Shown here: positions 54,453 to 63,080 of the stretch, piece after piece | How positions within the stretch are numbered: position 1 is the first letter of the stretch | Layout of the letters: every line of letters starts with the position of its first letter | Translations under genes and position numbers: made by a program | NCBI RefSeq assembly: GCF_016653635.2 | Contig: NZ_CP067420.1 | Coordinates: forward strand, 3,798,501-3,862,500 | DNA from: Skermanella sp. TT6 | Lineage (GTDB): Bacteria > Pseudomonadota > Alphaproteobacteria > Azospirillales > Azospirillaceae | DNA: 64,000 nucleotides | Direction: 5' to 3' | Notes under the pieces: generated by a model | What the model was told of the DNA's origin: nothing | Databases searched by the model: none | Seen by the model: only the letters and a program-made list of their open reading frames with translations

Positions 54453-54565
54453 AGCGACGATCACGCCGGCATTGGCCACGCCCGCATTGGCCACGCCAGC
54501 ATGAAACACGCTGGGCACGGCCTGCACGGGTTTCCGCCCACCCTCTTGCCCCTGCGACCATTCCA

Positions 54566-54654
54566 TCATGCGCGGGCTTGAGCCGCGCCTCCACGCGCGA
54601 ACCGGGAAGGCGTTGGTGGTACCACGTGGATACGCGGGTCAAGCCCGCGCATGA
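54566..54654. repeat. Inverted repeat with 16-bp arms
   Basis: TCATGCGCGGGCTTGA (54566-54581) and TCAAGCCCGCGCATGA (54639-54654) are exact reverse complements, 57 bp apart. CGCGGGCTTGA palindromes of this kind are common intergenic repeats in alphaproteobacteria. Just before it, CGCATTGGCCACGCC occurs as a short tandem duplicate near 54468-54497. Confidence 0.7.
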
Positions 54655-54705
54655 CGAGAAGGGGGCGTTGAACAGAACGACCCAAGCGGCGGCAAGCACC
54701 GGAAC

Positions 54706-54778
54706 GCGGAGGGGCGGCGTCCCGCCGCCCATGGTGCGCGGGACGCGCCCCCTCCCCATCCCTTGCATCATCGGCGAA
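54706..54778. repeat. Dispersed element, family C, copy 2
   Basis: This segment matches 49910-49982 in the same orientation, from GCGGAGGGGCGGCGTCCCGC to TTGCATCATCGGCGAA. The two copies flank the whole accessory region with the CRISPR arrays. The 438-bp gap 54391-54828 holds this, the inverted repeat and the stem-loop, and no gene. Confidence 0.7.
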
Positions 54779-54828
54779 TTAAAGCTAATGTTCCTGTATT
54801 GTTCTCATCCGGCCAAGGCGCTCCAGCC

Positions 54829-55554
54829 ATGCTCGACCAGCAGTCCCCAACCTCCGCCGCATCCGCCCCGCCCGTGATCGTCCTGCCGCCCCGCCAGGAA
54901 GCCTTCTGCCAAGCCGTGGCCTGCGGCGTCGGCAGGGCGGAGGCGGCGCGGCGGGCGGGCTACTCGCCCAAGGGCGCGAAGCAGCGCGGCGCCGTCCTGA
55001 TGAGCCAGCCGGAAATCCAGGTCCGCGTCGCCCAGCTCCGCGCCGGACGCCTCGCCGATCACCAAGCGGACCTGGAGGAGGCGGCCGCCCTGGTCCGGAC
55101 GATCATGGAGGAGGCGCTGGAGCGCAAGAGCCTCGGGCTCAGCCTGCGCGCGATCGAGCTCTGGCTGAAGCTGCGTGGCGTGGTCCAGGACAAGCGCGTC
55201 CCGCACCACTTCCTCGGCGACAGGTCGCACCCCGACGCCGACCTGGAGAGCCTGGACTGCGACCCGGACGACGAACCCGCCCAGGCCGCGCCGGCGAAGC
55301 CCGCCGCCCGGCACTCCGGGTCGGCACCGGTGAAGCCCACCCGGCCCGCCGCGACGCGGAATAGTGACCTTTCGGCCTTCCGGATAGTGACCTCCCCCGC
55401 CAAGCCCGCCGCCGCCAAGCCCGTCCCGAAGCGGAACAGCGACCTTTCCGCCTTCCCGACAGTGACCTCCCCGGCGAGGGCCGGCCTGTTCGGCTCCACC
55501 TCCCTGTCCGCGCCGGTGCCGCCCTTCCGGATGCCGGCCGCCGCCGCGCGGTGA
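54829..55554 (+). CDS. Terminase-small-subunit-like HTH protein
   Basis: Residues about 18-75 of this 241-aa protein (LPPRQEAFCQAVACGVGRAE, AARRAGYSPKGAKQRGAVLM, SQPEIQVRVAQLRAG) match the helix-turn-helix start of phage terminase small subunits. The rest is a helical stretch and then a Pro/Ala-rich tail containing two copies of RNSDLSAF..VTSPA encoded by a duplicated 42-bp segment. No other phage gene is near, so it is a solitary homologue that probably acts as a DNA-binding protein. Function unknown. Confidence 0.65.
   Translation: MLDQQSPTSAASAPPVIVLPPRQEAFCQAVACGVGRAEAARRAGYSPKGAKQRGAVLMSQPEIQVRVAQLRAGRLADHQADLEEAAALVRTIMEEALERKSLGLSLRAIELWLKLRGVVQDKRVPHHFLGDRSHPDADLESLDCDPDDEPAQAAPAKPAARHSGSAPVKPTRPAATRNSDLSAFRIVTSPAKPAAAKPVPKRNSDLSAFPTVTSPARAGLFGSTSLSAPVPPFRMPAAAAR
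55356..55472 (+). repeat. Duplicated 42-bp segment inside the terminase-like gene
   Basis: The segments 55356-55397 and 55431-55472 are alike at about 36 of 42 positions and 75 bp apart, so the frame is kept. Each itself contains two AGTGACCT boxes separated by a CGGCCTTCC-like sequence. This looks like an intergenic repeat that entered the coding sequence and was duplicated. Confidence 0.65.
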
Positions 55555-55600
55555 GGCCTCGTCACCAAGCGGACTCCCGACCGGAAGCATTCTCCCTCCC

Positions 55601-55627
55601 GTGAATTTTCACAGTGACAATCGTCAC
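55601..55627. promoter_or_regulatory. Two adjacent short palindromes upstream of trxA
   Basis: GTGAATTTTCAC (55601-55612) and GTGACAATCGTCAC (55614-55627) are imperfect dyads side by side, about 50 bp before the trxA -35 box. They could be operators for a dimeric regulator; which one is unknown. Confidence 0.35.
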
Positions 55628-55674
55628 GACGGCAGGGCATTCCACACATGCGGAAATGGGGAACGCCCCGCTGC

Positions 55675-55704
55675 TTGACCCGGGGCACGGGGCACCCCTA
55701 CATT
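55675..55704 (+). promoter_or_regulatory. Sigma70-like promoter of trxA
   Basis: TTGACC (55675-55680), an 18-base spacer and TACATT (55699-55704) lie 77 bp before the trxA ATG. The match to a housekeeping promoter is good for this genome. Confidence 0.55.
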
Positions 55705-55780
55705 TCAACGAGGACGAGGGTGCCGCCACCATCCCTGCCGGATGTCCTGGCCGTCGCACCATTGACAAAGATGAGGTAAC

Positions 55781-56101
55781 ATGAGCACCACCAAGATCAC
55801 CGACGCCAGCTTCGAGTCTGACGTCCTCAAGGCGCCCGGCCCGGTTCTGGTCGATTTCTGGGCTGAATGGTGCGGACCCTGCAAGATGATCGCTCCCGCC
55901 CTGGAGGATCTGGCGACCGAATACGGCGAGAAGATCACCGTCGCCAAGCTGAACATCGACGAGAACCCCAAGACCCCCGGCCAGTTCGGCGTGCGCGGCA
56001 TTCCGACCCTGATGCTGTTCAAGGACGGCAAGGTCGCCGCCACCAAGATCGGCGCCCTGCCGAAGGGCGCCCTGTACCAGTGGGTCGACTCGGTCCTGTA
56101 A
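55781..56101 (+). CDS. trxA: Thioredoxin
   Basis: The 106-aa protein is a classical cytoplasmic thioredoxin that reduces disulfides with electrons from thioredoxin reductase. The active site is in [14 protein letters not shown] (Cys33-Gly-Pro-Cys36), and the cis-Pro loop is [20 protein letters not shown] precedes the ATG. It is flanked by its own promoter and a downstream hairpin, so it is probably monocistronic. Confidence 0.97.
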   Translation: MSTTKITDASFESDVLKAPGPVLVDFWAEWCGPCKMIAPALEDLATEYGEKITVAKLNIDENPKTPGQFGVRGIPTLMLFKDGKVAATKIGALPKGALYQWVDSVL

Positions 56102-56123
56102 GCCGGACCCGATCTTCCTTCGC

Positions 56124-56162
56124 GGTCGCTTCCTCCGGCTGTCCGGGCCGGCGGGAGCGACC
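56124..56162 (+). terminator. Stem-loop terminator after trxA
   Basis: GGTCGCTTCC and GGGAGCGACC pair (one G-U) as the base of a longer hairpin whose inner part pairs CCGGC with GCCGG. It starts 23 bp past the trxA stop. There is no T-run. Confidence 0.5.
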
Positions 56163-56303
56163 CGAGTGCGGCGATCCGTTCCGGCGATCGCTGCCCTGTG
56201 GACCCGGATACCTGGGTTCGGCAAGCTCGGCTGCTTGCTCGACGGCACACCTTGTTCCCACACCTGACTTTTGACCCGCACTGCATTTCGAAAGGCTGGT
56301 TGC

Positions 56304-56317
56304 GGCACTTTTGCTGC
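56304..56317 (+). promoter_or_regulatory. Candidate sigma54 (-24/-12) promoter
   Basis: CGGCACTTTTGCTGCA has GG at 56304-56305 and GC at 56316-56317, the required 10-base spacing, and matches the sigma54 consensus TGGCAC-N5-TTGCA at 9 of 11 fixed bases. Transcription would start near 56329, about 110 bp before the GTG at 56438. No activator site was identified. The rest of the 336-bp gap after the trxA hairpin shows nothing else. Confidence 0.4.
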
Positions 56318-56437
56318 ACCGCAGAATCCTTTCAGAAACTCTGGTCAATACCGAAAAAATCGGGTCATAATTGCGGAACAACAGCTCGGCTGCGGGCCTT
56401 TCTCCCGTTGCGTGCGTCCAAGCCCCGAGGAACAAGC

Positions 56438-57895
56438 GTGAACCCATCCGGTACCGTCCCCACGGACTTACTCGCGAACTACGACCCAGGTGGATTCTTC
56501 GATGAGCTGTTTGGCGGACCGGGAAGTCCGGCCGAGCATACGTCGGCGATCCGCGGGCGTCTCTCCAGTTTCGATTTCGCGGATCTCCAGCGCCGGGCCA
56601 AGGATGCCGAGCGGGAGCTGTACAACCTCGGAATCACCTTCCTGGTCTATTCCGACCAGGACGCCGTGGATCGGATCCTGCCCTTCGACGTCATCCCCCG
56701 CGTGATCTCGGCCCGGGAATGGGGCGCGGTGGAAGCCGGCGTCGTCCAGCGCGTCACCGCGCTCAACCTGTTCCTCCACGACATCTACCATGACCAGAAG
56801 ATCCTGAAGGACGGGATCATCCCGGCCGACCTGGTCACCGGCAACCAGAACTTCCGGCCGCAGATGATCGGCCTGGACGTGCCCTTCGACACCTACGTCC
56901 ACATCATGGGCGTCGATCTGGTGCGCGACGGCCAGGGCATCTTCCGCGTGCTGGAGGACAATGCCCGTGTCCCGTCGGGCGTGTCCTACGTGGTCGAGAA
57001 CCGGCACATGATGATGCGCGCGTTCCCCGACCTGGTCAGCGACATCGGCATCCGGCCGGTGGACAATTACGGCGTCAAGCTGCTGGAAGCCATGAGCGAG
57101 GTGGCGCCGGCGGACATCCAGGATCCTCAGGTCGTGCTGCTGTCGCCGGGCTCCTACAACTCGGCCTATTTCGAGCACATCTTCCTGGCGCGCGAGATGG
57201 GCGTGCCGCTGGTCGAGGGGCGCGACCTCGTGGTGCGCGACGACCGGGTCTACATGAAGACCACCAACGGGCTGGCGCGGGTGGACACCATCTACCGCCG
57301 GGTCGACGACGCCTTCCTCGACCCCCTGGCCTTCCGGCCGGACAGCCACCTGGGCGTGCCCGGCATCATGGAGGCCTACCGCAAGGGCAACGTGACCCTG
57401 GCGAACGCGATCGGGACCGGCGTGGCGGACGACAAGGCGGTCTATTGCTACGTCCCCCGCATGATCAAGTATTACCTGGACCAGGACGCGATCATCCCCA
57501 ACGTCGAGACCAACATCTGCCGGGAGCCGGAAGGTCTGGCCCTGACCCTGGACAGGCTGTCCGAGCTGGTGGTCAAGCCCGTGGGCGAGGCCGGCGGCTA
57601 CGGCATCACCATCGGGCCGCGCGCCACCAAGGCGGAGTTGGAGGATTGCCGGGCCAAGCTCCTGGCCGACCCCGCCAACTATATCAGCCAGCCGATGATT
57701 CCCCTGTCGGTCTGCCCGACCCTGGTGGAGGAAGGCATCGAGCCGCGGCACGTGGACCTCCGGCCCTTCGCCATCACCGGGCGCAGCACCTGGGTGCTTC
57801 CCGGCGGCCTCTCCCGCGTCGCCCTGCGCAAGGGCACGCTGATCGTCAATTCCTCGCAGGGGGGCGGGTCGAAAGACACGTGGGTCCTTGAGTAG
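56438..57895 (+). CDS. Circularly permuted type 2 ATP-grasp protein
   Basis: The 485-aa protein belongs to the DUF404/DUF407 circularly permuted ATP-grasp family. Typical segments are LGITFLVYSDQDAVDRILPF, GLDVPFDTYVHIMGVDLVRD, EDNARVPSGVSYVVENRHMM, TIYRRVDDAFLDPLAFRPDS and VVKPVGEAGGYGITIG. These genes occur with alpha-E and transglutaminase-like partners in a predicted peptide-synthesis or modification operon whose product is unknown. It starts at GTG with GAGGA upstream, and its TAG overlaps the alpha-E start by 8 bases. Confidence 0.92.
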   Translation: MNPSGTVPTDLLANYDPGGFFDELFGGPGSPAEHTSAIRGRLSSFDFADLQRRAKDAERELYNLGITFLVYSDQDAVDRILPFDVIPRVISAREWGAVEAGVVQRVTALNLFLHDIYHDQKILKDGIIPADLVTGNQNFRPQMIGLDVPFDTYVHIMGVDLVRDGQGIFRVLEDNARVPSGVSYVVENRHMMMRAFPDLVSDIGIRPVDNYGVKLLEAMSEVAPADIQDPQVVLLSPGSYNSAYFEHIFLAREMGVPLVEGRDLVVRDDRVYMKTTNGLARVDTIYRRVDDAFLDPLAFRPDSHLGVPGIMEAYRKGNVTLANAIGTGVADDKAVYCYVPRMIKYYLDQDAIIPNVETNICREPEGLALTLDRLSELVVKPVGEAGGYGITIGPRATKAELEDCRAKLLADPANYISQPMIPLSVCPTLVEEGIEPRHVDLRPFAITGRSTWVLPGGLSRVALRKGTLIVNSSQGGGSKDTWVLE

Positions 57896-58862
57896 TCTGC
57901 TTGCCCGCTACGCGGAGTGCATTTTCTGGATGGCGCGCTACATGGAGCGCGCCGAGAATCTCGCCCGCATCCTCGATGTCCACGAGACCTTCTCCCGCGA
58001 TACCCGCGGCGCCAAGAACTGGATGTCGATCGTCCAGCTCAACGCGGACGAGAAGCGTTTCCTGGCCCGGTACCAGTCCGCGACGGCCCAGAACGTCGTC
58101 AATTTCTACGTCCTCGACGTCCAGAACCCGACGTCGATCGTGTCGGCGGTGCGGGCCGCGCGGGAGAACGCCCGGACCCTGCGGCCTCTGATCAGCACGG
58201 AGATGTGGACCCAGATCAATGTCTTCTACAATCGGCTGCTGGCGCTCGGCCCGTCCGACATAGCGCCGCACAACCTGACGCGGCTGTGCAGCATGGTGAA
58301 GGAGGCGTGCCAGGCCCATACCGGCATCACCGAGGGCACCTTCTACCGGGACCAGGGCTGGTACTTCTACCAGCTCGGCAAATACCTGGAGCGGGCCGAC
58401 CAGACGACCCGCCTGCTCGACATCAAGTACCATACGCTGCTGCCGAATTCCGACGATGTCGGGTCCGCCCTGGACGTCAGCCAGTGGAACGCGGTGCTGC
58501 GCTCGGCGGCGGGCTACCACGCCTTCCGCCGGGTCTACCCGCGCGGCATGACGCCGGCGGCGGTGGCCGGCTTCATGCTGTACAACGAGAGCTTCCCCCG
58601 GTCGGTTACCACTTGCGTGCGTCAGATAGACGGATTGCTGGTCAGGCTGAAGTCGCGCTATATGTTGAAAGGGGGCAACGTGGCGATGGAGCGGGTCGAC
58701 GAGATCCAGGCCGCGCTCCATTCCCGGACGGTGGAGGACGTGATCAGGACCGGTCTTCACGAATATCTGGACTGGTTGCAGTTGCATCTGAACGCCGTGA
58801 CGTCGGAGATCAGCAAGGCCTACTTCGGCGCGGTCCCGGCCGAGGCGATGGCGGAGCAATAG
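57888..58862 (+). CDS. Alpha-E domain protein
   Basis: The 324-aa, nearly all-helical protein has the alpha-E signature at its start (YAECIFWMARYMERAENLAR) and again GWYFYQLGKYLERADQTTRL in the middle. It is the constant partner of the circularly permuted ATP-grasp protein. It starts at a TTG (57888) inside the end of that gene, so translation is coupled; a later start would remove the conserved motif. Biochemical role unknown. A transglutaminase gene often found with the pair is not in this window. Confidence 0.92.
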   Translation: MSSLLARYAECIFWMARYMERAENLARILDVHETFSRDTRGAKNWMSIVQLNADEKRFLARYQSATAQNVVNFYVLDVQNPTSIVSAVRAARENARTLRPLISTEMWTQINVFYNRLLALGPSDIAPHNLTRLCSMVKEACQAHTGITEGTFYRDQGWYFYQLGKYLERADQTTRLLDIKYHTLLPNSDDVGSALDVSQWNAVLRSAAGYHAFRRVYPRGMTPAAVAGFMLYNESFPRSVTTCVRQIDGLLVRLKSRYMLKGGNVAMERVDEIQAALHSRTVEDVIRTGLHEYLDWLQLHLNAVTSEISKAYFGAVPAEAMAEQ

Positions 58863-58872
58863 GTCAGGAGAG

Positions 58873-59649
58873 ATGTCCGTCATTCCGCCGCCACCGCGGC
58901 CGTTGCAGCAGTTCTTCCGTTCAGGCCCGATGCCGTGCCCCTATCTGCCCGGCCGGGTCGAGCGGAAGCTGTTCACCCGTCTCAGCACTCCCTACGCGTC
59001 CGAGGTCAATTCGACCCTGTCCCGCGCCGGGTTCCGCCGCAGCCACGACATCGTGTACCGGCCGGTCTGCCCGGGATGCAATGCCTGCGTGCCGGTGCGC
59101 ATCCCGGTGGCGGATTTCCAGCCCGGCCGCAGCATGCGCAGGATCCTGAAGGCCAATGCCGATCTCAGCGTCGCGGAGGTCCCCGCCATCGCGACGCACG
59201 AGCAGTTCAGGCTTTTCCACGCCTACCAGTCGTCGCGCCACGGCGACAGCGACATGGCGCGGATGAGCCTGGGCGATTACAGCGCGATGGTGGACGAGGG
59301 CCGGGCCGAGACCTGCCTGTTCGAGGTCCGCGACCGGCGCGACCGGCTGGTCGGCGCGATCCTGACCGACCGGCTGCGCGACGGGTTGTCGGCGGTCTAC
59401 AGCTTCTACGACGCCGACCAGGAGAAGCGGAGCCTGGGGACCTTCATGATCCTGTCGCTGGTCGCCCAGTCGCTGGCCGAGGGGATCCCGTACGTCTATC
59501 TCGGCTACTGGATCCGCAACAGCCGGAAGATGGCGTACAAGGCGCGCTTCCAACCCCTGGAGGCGCTGGGCCCGGAAGGCTGGTTCCGCCTCGGCCTCGG
59601 CGACCTCACCCAGGCGCCCCCATCGACAGCACCGGCCGCGGCACCTTGA
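58873..59649 (+). CDS. bpt: Aspartate/glutamate leucyltransferase
   Basis: Bpt transfers leucine to N-terminal Asp or Glu of proteins and marks them for ClpAP through the N-degron pathway. The 258-aa protein starts with the FFRSGPMPCPYLPGR region and has RPVCPGCNACVPVRIPVADF and SSRHGDSDM; the C-terminal acyltransferase half has AVYSFYDADQEKRSLGTFMI and YLGYWIRNSRKMAYKARFQP. AGGAG precedes the ATG. The 10-bp gap to the alpha-E gene suggests co-transcription. Confidence 0.95.
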   Translation: MSVIPPPPRPLQQFFRSGPMPCPYLPGRVERKLFTRLSTPYASEVNSTLSRAGFRRSHDIVYRPVCPGCNACVPVRIPVADFQPGRSMRRILKANADLSVAEVPAIATHEQFRLFHAYQSSRHGDSDMARMSLGDYSAMVDEGRAETCLFEVRDRRDRLVGAILTDRLRDGLSAVYSFYDADQEKRSLGTFMILSLVAQSLAEGIPYVYLGYWIRNSRKMAYKARFQPLEALGPEGWFRLGLGDLTQAPPSTAPAAAP

Positions 59650-59714
59650 CACCGCCATGCCGACGCCATGTTCCTTCAGGATGATGCTCTCCTGATCAGG
59701 CGGAGGACGAGAGC

Positions 59715-61055
59715 GTGGGACGTGCCGTCGTATTGTGGATAGCCGTCGGCGCCGCCGTCCTGGCCGGCGCGGTCGGCGGCTATGCCGCCCTCGACGAGGA
59801 CCGGCACGACATTCCCGACGTGGAGCTGGCGGCGGTCGATCGCGGGACCATCGTCAGGACCATTTCGGCGACCGGCACCCTGAACGCCGTGGGGCTGGTC
59901 CAGGTCGGGTCCGCCGTGTCGGGCCGCGTCCAGTCGCTCGACGCGGACTTCAACTCGACCGTGACCCGGGACCAGACGGTCGCCCAGATCGACCCCGCCG
60001 GCTTCGCCGCCAAGGTCGCGGAGGCGACGGCGCAGCGGGACGTGGCGGCCTCCGGCATCGCGGCGGCGACCGCGAAGCTGGCCCGCGCGCGGGCGGAGGC
60101 GGAGAACGCCCGGGCGGCCCGGCAGATCCTCAAGGCCAAGGCGCTCAGCGCGCAGTCGGTCGCGGAGCAGGCCCGGCGGGACCATCGGCGCGCCTTCGCC
60201 TCGGGCCGAGCCGACTTCGTCGCGGTGGCCGAGCGGGAGCGGGCCGCCAGCGCGCTCGACCAGGCCCAGGCGGGGCTCGCCGCGGCCCAGGCGGAGGAAG
60301 CGGCCCAGGAGACCATGATCCAGGGGGCCGACGCCTCGGTCAGCGAGGCCGAGGCGGAGGTGCTGGTCGCCCGGGCGACCCTGGCGCAGCGGGAGGCGGC
60401 CCTGGCCCAGTCCCGGGTGGACCTGGACCGGACGACGATCCGCTCGCCGATCGACGGCGTGGTGATCGAACGGAACGTGGATGTCGGGCAGACCGTCGCC
60501 GCCAGCCTGGAGGCTCCGGTCCTCTACACCATCGCGCGCGACCTCCGCCGGCTCCAGGTGGAGACCTTCGTGGACGAGGCCGATATCGGGGCGGTCCAGC
60601 CCGGCCAGTCCGTCGGATTCACCGTCTCGGCCTTTCCGGGCGAGCGGTTCGACGGCACCGTCTCCCAGGTCCGCAAGGCGCCGCAGGTGATCCAGAACGT
60701 GGTCACCTACGTGGTGATCATCACCGCGGCCAACGACTCCCTCCAGCTCTATCCCGGCATGACCGCGACCGTGGACATCAGGGTGACCGAGCAGCGGGAC
60801 GCGCTCCGGGTGCCCTCGGCGGCGCTGCGGTTCAGGCCGGCGCCGGCGGAGCCCGGGTCCCGCCCGGCCGGCCAGCCCCGGTCGCCGCGGCCGGCCGACC
60901 GGGGGGAGGTCTATGTGCTCGACAAGGCCGGCACCTTCACCGCCGTGCCGGTCTCCACCGGGATCGCCGACCTGGGCTTCACCCAGATCACGGGCGGCAA
61001 CCTCAGCGAGGGCCAGCAGGTCGTGATCGGCCGCCGCGCCGGGGCCGGGACATGA
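59715..61055 (+). CDS. MacA-like periplasmic adaptor of an ABC exporter
   Basis: The 446-aa membrane fusion protein has an N-terminal membrane anchor ([20 protein letters not shown]), a split lipoyl domain ([40 protein letters not shown]), a long alpha-hairpin rich in Ala, Glu and Gln between residues 95 and 225, and beta-barrel and proximal domains. It connects the inner-membrane ABC transporter to an outer-membrane TolC channel. It starts at GTG 59715 with GGAGGA upstream. Its TGA overlaps the ATPase gene ATG. Confidence 0.9.
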   Translation: MGRAVVLWIAVGAAVLAGAVGGYAALDEDRHDIPDVELAAVDRGTIVRTISATGTLNAVGLVQVGSAVSGRVQSLDADFNSTVTRDQTVAQIDPAGFAAKVAEATAQRDVAASGIAAATAKLARARAEAENARAARQILKAKALSAQSVAEQARRDHRRAFASGRADFVAVAERERAASALDQAQAGLAAAQAEEAAQETMIQGADASVSEAEAEVLVARATLAQREAALAQSRVDLDRTTIRSPIDGVVIERNVDVGQTVAASLEAPVLYTIARDLRRLQVETFVDEADIGAVQPGQSVGFTVSAFPGERFDGTVSQVRKAPQVIQNVVTYVVIITAANDSLQLYPGMTATVDIRVTEQRDALRVPSAALRFRPAPAEPGSRPAGQPRSPRPADRGEVYVLDKAGTFTAVPVSTGIADLGFTQITGGNLSEGQQVVIGRRAGAGT

Positions 61056-61735
61056 GCCCCCTGCTCCAAGCCATCGACCTTGCCAAGACCTACAGCATGG
61101 CCGGCCAGACCGTCCACGCGCTCCGCGGCGTCAGCCTGGCGATCGGGGCCGGCGAGTATGTCGCGGTGATGGGGCCTTCGGGGTCCGGCAAGTCCACCTT
61201 CATGAACATCCTGGGGTGCCTGGACACGCCCAGCGGCGGGCAGTACCGGCTCGACGGGGACGAGGTCGGCAGCCTTCCCGAGCCTCGGCGCGCCCGCATC
61301 CGGAACGGCAAGCTGGGCTTCGTCTTCCAGAGCTTCCACCTGCTGCCGACCCACACCGCGCTGGAGAATGTCGAGCTGCCGCTGACCTATGCGGCCGTGG
61401 GCAAGCGGGAGCGCCGGGAACGGGCGCTTCGCCATCTCGCCGCGGTCGGGCTGGCCGGGCGCGCGCACCACCGGCCGGCCGAGCTGTCGGGCGGCCAGCA
61501 GCAGCGCGTCGCCATCGCCCGGTCGCTGGTCAACGACCCGCGCATCCTCCTGGCGGACGAGCCGACGGGGGCGCTCGACCAGGCCACGGGGGAGGAGATC
61601 CTGGCGCTGTTCCGCTCCCTCAACGAGGAGGGACGCACCATCGTGCTGGTCACCCACGACCGAGGCGTGGCGGAGCATGCGACGCGGCGCATCGCCTTCC
61701 GCGACGGCCAGGTGGTCGAGGACAGCGCGGCGTGA
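61052..61735 (+). CDS. ABC transporter ATP-binding protein, MacB/LolD type
   Basis: The 227-aa ATPase has Walker [10 protein letters not shown] (about residues 37-45), Q-loop FQSFHLLP, the signature [15 protein letters not shown], Walker [13 protein letters not shown] and the switch His in VLVTHD. It powers the adaptor-permease pair on either side. E. coli MacB fuses this domain to the permease; here they are separate genes with overlapping ends (ATGA before, TGATG after). Confidence 0.94.
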   Translation: MSPLLQAIDLAKTYSMAGQTVHALRGVSLAIGAGEYVAVMGPSGSGKSTFMNILGCLDTPSGGQYRLDGDEVGSLPEPRRARIRNGKLGFVFQSFHLLPTHTALENVELPLTYAAVGKRERRERALRHLAAVGLAGRAHHRPAELSGGQQQRVAIARSLVNDPRILLADEPTGALDQATGEEILALFRSLNEEGRTIVLVTHDRGVAEHATRRIAFRDGQVVEDSAA

Positions 61736-63075
61736 TGAACATGATGGCCTTGCGGACGGCCGTCCGCGCCCTCTGGCTGCATCGGCTGCGCAGCCTCCTG
61801 ACCATGACCGGCATCGCCGTCGGAATCGCCGCGGTGATCCTGATGGTGGCGATCGGCACCGCCACCCAGGAGAAGGTGATAGCCCAGATCCAGAACCTGG
61901 GCGCCAACCTGATCATGGTGGTGCCCGGGCAGCGGATCGGGCCGGGCGGCGTCCGCCTGAGCGGCGATGCCAACGTGCTGCTGACGGAGGACGACGGGCA
62001 GGCGATCCGCGCCGAGATTCCCTCGGTCCGGGAAGTCGGCGCCATGTGGTGGGGCAGCGGCCAGTCGATCAACGGCAACAGGAACTCCTGGTCGCGCATG
62101 CACGGCATCTCGGCCGGCTACCTCGACGTCAGGGGCTGGCCGGTGATCGCCGGGCGCACCCTGACGGCGGAGGACGACGCCACGGTCGCCAAGGTGGCGC
62201 TGCTCGGGCAGACCGTCCTGGAGCGGCTGTTCGAGCCCGGGGAGAACCCGGTCGGCCGGGTGATCCGGCTGCGCAACGTGCCGTTCCAGGTCGTGGGCGT
62301 GCTGGAGCGGAAGGGCCAGTCGGCCCAGGGCACGGACCAGGACGACGTCGTCTATGTTCCCCTGACGACGGCGCGGATGCGGCTGAACAACAAGCCGGCG
62401 CCCAAGGTGCAGGCGGTCAGCGCCATCACCGGCAAGAAGCGCTTCGACGGGACCGGCACCAGCGGCTTCCAGAAGGTCGAGCAGCTGAAGGCCAACCCGT
62501 CGGTGATCTTCGCGGGGGCGGTCAACGCGCTGATGATCCAGGCCCGGGACACCGCGGGCCTGAAGGCGACCACCGGGGAGGTCAGGGAACTGCTGCGACA
62601 GCGGCACAAGCTGATGCCCGACGAGCCGGACGATTTCGACATCCGGAACCTGTCGGAGGTGGCCGAGGCCCGCGCCGCCTCCGCCCGGATGCTCACCGTG
62701 CTGCTGATCGGCATCGCGGCGCTGTCGCTCCTGATCGCCGGCATCGGCATCATGAACATCATGCTGGTGTCCGTCACCGAACGGACGGCGGAGATCGGGC
62801 TGCGGCTGGCGGTCGGCGCCGGCAGGCGGGATATCCTGTCCCAATTCCTGATCGAGGCGGCGGCGCTGGCCCTGGTCAGCGGCCTGCTGGGCGTGCTGCT
62901 GGGCTTCGGCGGCGTCCTGGCGGTGGATGCCCTGACCGAGATCGGGCCGGCGTTCGAGCCGCTGACCGCCCTCGGCGCCTTCGCGGGCGCCGGAGCGATC
63001 GGAGTGGTCTTCGGCCTCTATCCGGCCTGGCAGGCCTCCCGGCTCGACCCCATCGTGGCCCTCCGCCGGGCCTGA
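61735..63075 (+). CDS. ABC transporter permease, MacB type
   Basis: The 446-aa permease has TM1 (SLLTMTGIAVGIAAVILMVA), a large periplasmic MacB_PCD domain of about 250 residues, and three C-terminal helices of the FtsX domain with IAGIGIMNIMLVSVTERTAE and a final PAWQASRLDPIVALRRA. With the adaptor and ATPase it would extrude a macrolide-like compound, peptide or lipoprotein; the substrate is unknown. It starts at ATG 61735, overlapping the ATPase TGA by one base. Confidence 0.93.
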   Translation: MNMMALRTAVRALWLHRLRSLLTMTGIAVGIAAVILMVAIGTATQEKVIAQIQNLGANLIMVVPGQRIGPGGVRLSGDANVLLTEDDGQAIRAEIPSVREVGAMWWGSGQSINGNRNSWSRMHGISAGYLDVRGWPVIAGRTLTAEDDATVAKVALLGQTVLERLFEPGENPVGRVIRLRNVPFQVVGVLERKGQSAQGTDQDDVVYVPLTTARMRLNNKPAPKVQAVSAITGKKRFDGTGTSGFQKVEQLKANPSVIFAGAVNALMIQARDTAGLKATTGEVRELLRQRHKLMPDEPDDFDIRNLSEVAEARAASARMLTVLLIGIAALSLLIAGIGIMNIMLVSVTERTAEIGLRLAVGAGRRDILSQFLIEAAALALVSGLLGVLLGFGGVLAVDALTEIGPAFEPLTALGAFAGAGAIGVVFGLYPAWQASRLDPIVALRRA

Positions 63076-63080
63076 GCTTC

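Noticed and set aside
54829-55554. Prophage remnant because of a terminase-like gene
   Set aside because: No portal, capsid, integrase or lysis gene is near; the gene is solitary.
49571-55780. Hidden cas genes around the arrays
   Set aside because: All frames in the region were read; none shows Cas1, Cas2, Cas6, Cas7, Cas10 or HD/helicase motifs.
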